From Aldehydirespirator sp963667505 (GTDB lineage: Bacteria; Actinomycetota; Acidimicrobiia; Acidimicrobiales; Aldehydirespiratoraceae): a DNA stretch of 64,000 nt. Numbering within the stretch: the stretch's first letter is position 1; each line of letters starts with the position of its first letter. The notes under the pieces were generated by a model, which was not told where the DNA came from, did no database searches, and saw only the letters and a list, made by a program, of their open reading frames with translations. Location: NCBI GenBank assembly GCA_963667505.2, contig OY763490.2:992001-1056000 (forward strand), read 5' to 3'. Positions 58,557 to 64,000 of the stretch are shown here, piece after piece. A program made the position numbers and the translations under genes.

Positions 58557-60941
58557 CTTGGGGGGTCCGGCCCGGTAGCCGACGCCCGACACGGTGAAGA
58601 TGTAGCTCGGGCTCCTCGCGTTGTCCCCGAGCTTGTTGCGGAGGTCCTTGACGAAGGTGCGCAGGCGCTGGGGGTCGCTCGCAGTGTCGGGGCCCCAGAC
58701 GCGACGGATCAGCTGGTCGTAGGTGAGCACCTGCCCCGAGTTGGAGCAGAGCTCGGCCAGCAGCCGGTACTCGGTCGGGGTGAGCTTCGTTTGACGGCCT
58801 GCGATGGTGACTTCGTTGCTCAGGTAGTCGACGGTGAGGTCTTTGAGCCGGTAGGGCTCGGCGTGCCGGGACTGGGCTCTCCGTCGCAGGGCCGCACGGA
58901 TCCTGGTGAGCAGTTCGACGGGCGAGAAGGGCTTGACGATGTAGTCGGCCGCGCCCATATCGAAGGCCTTGGCCAGGTATCGGTCGTCGCCGCGCCCCGA
59001 CACGAAGATGACTGGTGCCTCGGTGGTGCTGGAGATCTTCTCCATGAGCTCGAACCCGTCAGTTCCGTGCATCACCAAGTCGAGCAGCACGAGCGCGGGC
59101 GGCTCGTCTCGGATGAGCCGTTCGGCGTCGTCGGCATCGTCGGCGAGAATCGGCTGGTAGCCGCCCTCCAGCAGCGTGTTGCGCAGCGTGCGGAGCATCT
59201 GGGGGTCGTCGTCGATGGCGAGGATGCGTTCGGCCCCCCGGTCCGCCTCGACCGCTCCGCCCGAGCCGTTGCGGCTGCTGGCCGCGGCGGGGTCGAGGAC
59301 GGCGTCGGTGCTCGGCGTGGCCTCCTCGACGGTGGGGACGGTGAACGTGAACCGGGCGCCGCGGCCGGGTCCGTCGCTCGCGGCCCAGATGCGGCCGCCG
59401 TGGGCCTCCACGATGCCCTTGCAGATCGCCAGGCCCAGGCCGTAGCTCCGGTGGTCGTTCGGGCCGGCGGCGGTGTCGCCTCGGGAGAACTTGGTGAACA
59501 GCCGGGGCAGTCGTTCGGCGGCGATGCCCGTCCCCTCGTCGGTGACCGACACGGCCACATGCTGGTCCTGCTGGACGGCGGCCACGGTGATCGTGGACCA
59601 TTTGCGCGAGTGCCGGGCGGCGTTGGCGAGCAGGTTGTACAGGACCTGCGCGAGCCTCTGGCGGTCGGCCTGGACCTGGGGCAGGTCGCCGGCTAGCTCG
59701 ACAGCGACGTCGATCCGGTGGCCGCTGCCGACGAACGCGTTCTTGGCCTGCTCGATCACCGAGGCGACATCGGTCGGGCCGGCGGTCACCGACAGGGTTC
59801 CCGCCTCGATGCGGGTCAGGTCCAGCAGATTGCTGATCAGGTCGCGCATGTGGTCGGCCTGCTCTTCGATCATGCGGAAGAACTGCTGGGTCTCCGCGGG
59901 GTCGTGCACCACCGAGCCGGCCCCGGCGGTGGCCGCCGCCCCCTTGATCGACGCCAGCGGTCCCCTCAGCTCGTGGCTCACCATGCCCAGGAACTCGGCC
60001 CGCAGCCTCTCGAGCTCCTCCAGGGGCGTGATGTCCTGCACGGTGGCCACTATGGACATCACCTCGCCGACTTCGGAGCGGATCGGCGTGGCGTTGACCA
60101 GCGCGGACACCGACTCGCCGTCGGGACGCTCGATGACCAGTTCCTCGGCTCGCATGGTCTCGCCGGCGCGGGCCGAGCGCACCACCGAGAGGTCCCTGCC
60201 GGGGAGCATCGTGCCGTCCATCCGACGGAAAGTCAGCTGCGCCAGCGTCGGGTCCGGGTCCTGCCCGTCGGGGATGCCGAAGATGCGCCTGGCCTCGCGG
60301 TTGGCCGTGACCGGTTGGCGGGTGCGCTCGTCGAACACCAGCACCCCCACCGGGGAGGTGTCCACCAGCGCCTCCAAGTCGGCCTTGGCCCGCTGCTCGG
60401 CATCGTAGCGCCGGGCGTTGGTGATGGCCATGGCCGCCTGCTTGGCGAACAGCTCCAGCATCTCCTCGTCGCGGCGGGTGAACCCTTCGCCGCGCTCGCG
60501 GTCGCCGATGTAGATGGTGCCGACGTGGCGGTCCGACACTCGTATCTGCGCCCCGATGAACGCCCCGATGAGCGGCCTGAACCCCTCGAAGCCGGCCGCG
60601 GCGAGGTGCTCGACGAGGTCGGGGGTCCTCAGCGGCTCCACCAGGCCCGTGAGGTAGCCGAACAGCTCCCGGCCCCGGGGGTACGACAGCAACTCGGCCT
60701 GCTCGTCGGCAGTGGTGCCCGAGACGAGCAGGCTCTGGAAGTCCCCGTCGTCGTCCAGCGTGGTGATCGCGCCGAAGCGTGCGCCGGTCAGCGACCGGGC
60801 CCCGTCGACCACCTCCTGCAGCACCACGTCCACGTCCAGGTCTTCGCTGATGCGCAGGATGGCCGCCACCAACTCCGACAGGCGCGCCTCAAGCGACTCG
60901 CCGCCGGCACCCGCGTGGTCTCTCTCGGCCGGACGGGGCAT
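58554..60941 (-). CDS. Single-protein two-component system: GAF-PAS-histidine kinase-receiver-winged helix
   Basis: The 795-residue protein carries a whole signalling pathway. A GAF domain (about 35-175) and PAS domain (about 185-300) are followed by HisKA with phospho-acceptor SHELRGPLAS near 320 and a HATPase (about 420-530: NLLANAARHS, DEGTGIAAE, SYGLGLAICKG). Then come an OmpR-type receiver (about 570-690; ILAIDDDP, phospho-Asp in LLDLVMHG, KPFSP) and a C-terminal OmpR/PhoB winged helix (about 695-792; KLTPTEYRLLAELCSNSG, VSGVGYRAG). No membrane helix is visible, so it should be cytosolic and bind DNA itself. The signal and targets are unknown. Confidence 0.92.
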   Translation of the reverse strand: MPRPAERDHAGAGGESLEARLSELVAAILRISEDLDVDVVLQEVVDGARSLTGARFGAITTLDDDGDFQSLLVSGTTADEQAELLSYPRGRELFGYLTGLVEPLRTPDLVEHLAAAGFEGFRPLIGAFIGAQIRVSDRHVGTIYIGDRERGEGFTRRDEEMLELFAKQAAMAITNARRYDAEQRAKADLEALVDTSPVGVLVFDERTRQPVTANREARRIFGIPDGQDPDPTLAQLTFRRMDGTMLPGRDLSVVRSARAGETMRAEELVIERPDGESVSALVNATPIRSEVGEVMSIVATVQDITPLEELERLRAEFLGMVSHELRGPLASIKGAAATAGAGSVVHDPAETQQFFRMIEEQADHMRDLISNLLDLTRIEAGTLSVTAGPTDVASVIEQAKNAFVGSGHRIDVAVELAGDLPQVQADRQRLAQVLYNLLANAARHSRKWSTITVAAVQQDQHVAVSVTDEGTGIAAERLPRLFTKFSRGDTAAGPNDHRSYGLGLAICKGIVEAHGGRIWAASDGPGRGARFTFTVPTVEEATPSTDAVLDPAAASSRNGSGGAVEADRGAERILAIDDDPQMLRTLRNTLLEGGYQPILADDADDAERLIRDEPPALVLLDLVMHGTDGFELMEKISSTTEAPVIFVSGRGDDRYLAKAFDMGAADYIVKPFSPVELLTRIRAALRRRAQSRHAEPYRLKDLTVDYLSNEVTIAGRQTKLTPTEYRLLAELCSNSGQVLTYDQLIRRVWGPDTASDPQRLRTFVKDLRNKLGDNARSPSYIFTVSGVGYRAGPPK

Positions 60942-61134
60942 CCCCCAAGACTAGGCCGGGCGGCCTCCAGTGACGAGCCGAACCGCCGACACCGCCGACA
61001 CTGCCTGCGGCGGCGGCGGGCGCTCGGGCCTCGACCCGGTCGGACGAGCCGGCGTCGTAGCCGTCGGTCGGCACCGTCACCCGCCCGTTCAGCAGCGGCC
61101 AGTGGTCGTCGGTCTCCAGACCCCTCACACAGGA

Positions 61135-63459
61135 TCAGGGCTGGTTGGGGGCGGCGGGGGTGGGGGTGTCCACGGTCTGGAAGTCGCCGGTGGCGTCGGG
61201 CACGCGGGCGTAGCTTCCGCCCTCGGGGGCCTGGCCCTCGTCCCAGTCGACGCTGTCCACGAGGGTGCCGTCGCGCAGCCAGATGCCCAGCTCCTCGTCG
61301 CCGCCCAGGGCGAAGCCCGGCCAGCCGTCCTTGTCCAGGCTGAACTGCATGTAGGCGCCCGGTCCGAGGATCGTGTCCGCCGGGAAGGCGACCCGCTTGC
61401 CGGCGTCGGTGAGGCTGTCGGCCACCTCGAAGCCCACCAGCGCGATCGGGTCGGGCATCGTGTTGTGCAGCTCGAACCAGTCCAGCGGATCGCCCTTGGC
61501 GGCCAGTTCGTTGATGACCAGGCCGAGGCCTATCGGCGCCATGCCGCTGTCGTCGTCGGCGGTGGCGACGGTGTCGGACGGGGGCGGGCCGAACCCGAAG
61601 ATGCCGAAGAAGCTGCCCGCTATGGCCGCGCCGGGTGTCGCGGCCGCGCTCGACAGCTCCAGCCTTCCCTCGGTGAACGGTGTGAAGGCGTCGGGCACCG
61701 CCGCTCCCGGCGGGATGGACCACACGCCGCCCGCGACGGCGTCGGCGCCGATCACCAGCGCGGCCCCCGACGCCAGCAGGTCCAAGTCTACCACCAGGGT
61801 CATTCCGTTGACCGAGCCGTCGTCGTCGACCCCCGCCACGATGATGGACGCCGGCTCCTCGACCTCCGGAAGCAGGATGCCCTCCTCGGGGCTGGAGTGG
61901 CCGGCGAAGACTCCGAACTCCCCTGTCGGCACCTCGGACCCGTCCAGCACGAGGCTGGCGACCTCGCCCTCAGTCAGGGGGTTGGCGCTCTTGTTGCTGC
62001 CCCAGGTCGTCTCGAAGGCGATCTCCAGGGTTCCGGACGGGGCGGGCGGCGGGGCGTACTCGTCGGGCTCGGGCCACTCGGGCGGCTCGGGCGTGAGGTC
62101 GGCCAGGATCTCGCCCCTGCGCTTGAGGATGAACTTGCGGACCCGCTCGGTGTCTTCGGCGGCGGCCGCGGCGGCCTCCGGGAGGGAGTGCTGCTGCACG
62201 ACGGCGGCCATCTCGTCCACCGCGGCCAGCAGCTTCTCCTCGTCCCAGACGGCGTCGAGGATCTTCTTGAGCCGCACCACGTAGGCGGCCCGCCAGTCGG
62301 GATGGCTGTACAGGCGGTTCGGTATGGCCGTCAGGGCCAGCACCGACGGGGGAGGGTCGCTGATGTTGTCGAAGGGATTGGGGTCGTCCTGCAGGTGGAA
62401 GGTGCCGTCGACGCCCCACGGGATGAACACGAAGGCGCCGTCGGGCTCTCGGTAGAACCAGTGGTTGTTGCGGTTGCCGGCGTAGCCGTCCCAGTGCCCG
62501 ACCAGCACCTCGGTCGCCCAGAACGAAAGGAACCGGTCGAGGTCCACGATCTCGCCCAGCGCCTCCAGGCCGGCGTCGGAGGGGTCCTGCAGGGCCGCCG
62601 TCACGGCGTCGATGTCGGACCAGTCGTCGGCGTCCTCGTTGGTCTTCTTCTCGATGGTGCCGCGGTAGGCCGGCGTGAAGTCGCTGACCGTGCCCTCGTA
62701 CACGTTGCCCTCGGCGCTGTCGAAGTGGCGGGCCAGGAACGGAGCCTTGATCTCCTCGACGTGGACGTACAGGCCCAGGTACTTGCCGTTGACCGACACG
62801 GTGGCGAAGTTGCAGCGCGGCGCCGGGCTGCCGGCCGCGGCGAACACCCGGTACGACAGGCAGGTGTTGACCATCGACGGATCCTGAACGCTGTTGTTGA
62901 GGGTCATCCGCTCCATGACCCCGCCCAGCGACTGGCCGTCGGTGTACTTGTCGAAACGGAGCTTGAGCGACGGCTTGGTGTCGCTCTGGGAGCCGACGAA
63001 CCCCTTCTTGCGGACTCCGACGTCGGCGTGGGTCTCGCCGTCCACGGTCACGGTGGCGGCGAACCAGGTGTAGATGTCGGAGAAGGGCCGCGACAGGCCG
63101 TACTCCTCGATCTCGGCGAAGACGTCCTCGAGGGTGCGGGTCTGGTGGCGCAGGGTGTCCCAGTCGTCGCCGTCGATCTCAATGCTGACGTCCAGCACCC
63201 GGTCGATAGCGAAGTAGGCGTCGCTGGGATGGGGCGCGGCGCTGTCATCCGGGTCCGTCTCGGTGCCGTCGGTGCCGGTGTCGCCGGCCTCGGCGTCCGT
63301 CGGCGCGGCCGAAGCCGTGTCCGGGGCGGCCGTGGTCGCGGGCGCCTCGGCAGGCGCCCCGTCGGAGTCATCGGAACCGTCCCCGCAGCCGGCGGCAACG
63401 ACCGCGGCCGCCACCAGGGCCGCGGTCGCACGCCAGAGCACGCCCGCAAGATAGTTCAA
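61135..63459 (-). CDS. CotH-kinase-like lipoprotein with C-terminal lamin-tail domain
   Basis: The 774-residue secreted lipoprotein has a lipobox VAAGC (Cys near 25) and an acidic Thr/Ala linker (about 27-78). A CotH-like domain (about 80-450) contains RKKGFVGSQSDTKPSLKLRF, the active-site-like GHWDGYAGNRNNHWFY and FIPWGVDGTF. A beta-rich middle leads to an LTD (lamin-tail) domain near 645-770 (LVINELAAKG, DWFELHN, SDSLTDAG-type turns). CotH relatives are atypical protein kinases of spore coats and surfaces; LTDs bind surfaces or DNA. The start is TTG 63459 or GTG 63441; neither has a strong RBS. Confidence 0.82.
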   Translation of the reverse strand: MNYLAGVLWRATAALVAAAVVAAGCGDGSDDSDGAPAEAPATTAAPDTASAAPTDAEAGDTGTDGTETDPDDSAAPHPSDAYFAIDRVLDVSIEIDGDDWDTLRHQTRTLEDVFAEIEEYGLSRPFSDIYTWFAATVTVDGETHADVGVRKKGFVGSQSDTKPSLKLRFDKYTDGQSLGGVMERMTLNNSVQDPSMVNTCLSYRVFAAAGSPAPRCNFATVSVNGKYLGLYVHVEEIKAPFLARHFDSAEGNVYEGTVSDFTPAYRGTIEKKTNEDADDWSDIDAVTAALQDPSDAGLEALGEIVDLDRFLSFWATEVLVGHWDGYAGNRNNHWFYREPDGAFVFIPWGVDGTFHLQDDPNPFDNISDPPPSVLALTAIPNRLYSHPDWRAAYVVRLKKILDAVWDEEKLLAAVDEMAAVVQQHSLPEAAAAAAEDTERVRKFILKRRGEILADLTPEPPEWPEPDEYAPPPAPSGTLEIAFETTWGSNKSANPLTEGEVASLVLDGSEVPTGEFGVFAGHSSPEEGILLPEVEEPASIIVAGVDDDGSVNGMTLVVDLDLLASGAALVIGADAVAGGVWSIPPGAAVPDAFTPFTEGRLELSSAAATPGAAIAGSFFGIFGFGPPPSDTVATADDDSGMAPIGLGLVINELAAKGDPLDWFELHNTMPDPIALVGFEVADSLTDAGKRVAFPADTILGPGAYMQFSLDKDGWPGFALGGDEELGIWLRDGTLVDSVDWDEGQAPEGGSYARVPDATGDFQTVDTPTPAAPNQP

Positions 63460-63501
63460 GCAGGCTGCCGACGGTTCGCTATGTCCGGTGGCCGCGTTCC
63501 G

Positions 63502-64000
63502 TCAGCGGCTGACCAGTTGCTTGAGCCGGCGGACGGCAGGCGTCCACAGCCACTCGGGCTCGGTGAACCGGTGATAGTCCTCGCCGGGCAGCCCGGTGGG
63601 GTCGTAGAAGCTCTGGTCGGAGTGCTTGCGCATCTGTTTCGTCCGCTTCAGTATCTGCCTGGTGGCGTAGAGCGTCCCCTTGTGGGTCCAGCCCTGCCGC
63701 TGATAGTTCCAGTTGTCGGGCGCCAGGTCCGCCGCCGCCGCGAAGTGCTTCAGCGCACGCTCGCTGTCGCCCGCCGCCTCGAAGTGCAGCGCCAGCTTGA
63801 ACGTCGCCTCGGCCAGCAGCTTGTCGTCGTCGACGGGCTTGAGCCGCTCGGCCAGTTCCCTGCTCGACCAGACGTGCTCGCTGTCGGCGCCACGCTCGAT
63901 CCAGTCGCGGGTCGCAGAGGCGAACGCGTCGTCGCCGAGGCGGACCTTGCCGAGGCCGAAGCCGACGGCCATCGCGGCCGGGTACACGCCCTCGTTGCTG
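63502..64000 (-). CDS. C-terminal part of a TPR-containing protein (continues beyond the window)
   Basis: At least 165 codons, open to the window edge. Visible are FASATRDWIERGADSEHVWS, then a TPR-like helix pair (LLAEATFKLALHFEAAGDSE, RALKHFAAAADLAPDNWNYQ), then a conserved-looking RQGWTHKGTLYATRQIL and an aromatic C-terminus (YHRFTEPEWLW). The N-terminal domain, which would define the function, lies outside. The TPR plus YxRQGW pattern occurs at the ends of some thioredoxin-fold proteins, but I cannot confirm that here. Confidence 0.6.
   Translation of the reverse strand, partial: SNEGVYPAAMAVGFGLGKVRLGDDAFASATRDWIERGADSEHVWSSRELAERLKPVDDDKLLAEATFKLALHFEAAGDSERALKHFAAAADLAPDNWNYQRQGWTHKGTLYATRQILKRTKQMRKHSDQSFYDPTGLPGEDYHRFTEPEWLWTPAVRRLKQLVSR

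Noticed and set aside
60889..61128. A minus-strand open frame between the sensor kinase and the CotH gene, with LETDDHWPLLNGRVTVPTDG
   Set aside because: It begins with a protein-like stretch but quickly becomes Ala/Gly/Arg-rich, overlaps the kinase gene, and has no recognisable domain; a remnant is possible but unsupported.

Overview
The window is GC-rich (about 70% by eye) and densely coding, from an actinobacterium. The manB / Trm112-like / SIS / manA / ahcY run, the hpf-secA-prfB-ftsE-ftsX run, two luciferase-like (F420-type) oxidoreductases and many GTG starts support this. An uncultured Acidimicrobiia-type lineage is my best guess from gene content; that is inference, not proof.

Layout. 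1-7.7 kb: end of an isochorismatase-like gene, a giant membrane glycosyltransferase, a DUF5719-like exported protein, ftsH (minus) and a CPBP protease. 7.8-17 kb: an envelope-sugar block with a membrane protein, a second glycosyltransferase, phosphomannomutase, Trm112-like and SIS proteins, mannose-6-phosphate isomerase, then adenosylhomocysteinase. 17-18.5 kb: a decayed patch with a RelE toxin tail, a shortened AAA ATPase and a beta-propeller fragment. 18.6-27.6 kb: catabolic cluster 1, with a taurine/NMT1-type ABC importer, a GntR regulator, ferredoxin, crotonase, class III CoA-transferase, FAD oxidoreductase and a DHDPS-family aldolase. 27.6-43.6 kb: catabolic cluster 2, with a BMP/nucleoside-type ABC importer, paralogues of the same crotonase, CoA-transferase, FAD oxidoreductase and ferredoxin, an XRE-cupin regulator, a GMC oxidoreductase with a small partner, a luciferase-like oxidoreductase, an SDR and two tandem epimerase-like genes. 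43.8-50.6 kb: ComF-like, hpf, secA, prfB, ftsE, ftsX. 50.7-53.7 kb: a lower-GC island with an OLD/AAA-type ATPase and a DUF4276-like protein (candidate defence pair) behind an unidentified ORF. 53.7-64 kb: ald with a divergent Lrp regulator, acyl-CoA dehydrogenase, cupin, a second luciferase-like enzyme, a one-protein two-component system (GAF-PAS-kinase-REC-winged helix), a CotH/lamin-tail lipoprotein and a partial TPR protein.

How it works together. The two catabolic clusters share an enzymatic core (FAD oxidoreductase, CoA-transferase, crotonase and, outside the second operon, ferredoxin) but have unrelated importers and unrelated regulators. They look like the same chemistry applied to two imported substrates. 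In cluster 1 the same dyad (GTTGA-N3-TCAAC type) overlaps the -35 box of both the transporter/enzyme operon and the separately placed substrate-binding-protein gene. This predicts a GntR regulon.

The most unusual feature is structural. At well over a dozen places, short direct duplications (12-71 bp units) sit on gene ends or on ATGA/GTGA stop-start overlaps. They duplicate the junction so that one copy carries the stop and another the start. A related 36-bp repeat is amplified 11 times inside an ABC ATPase linker, and an 18-bp repeat about 10 times at an aldolase C-terminus.
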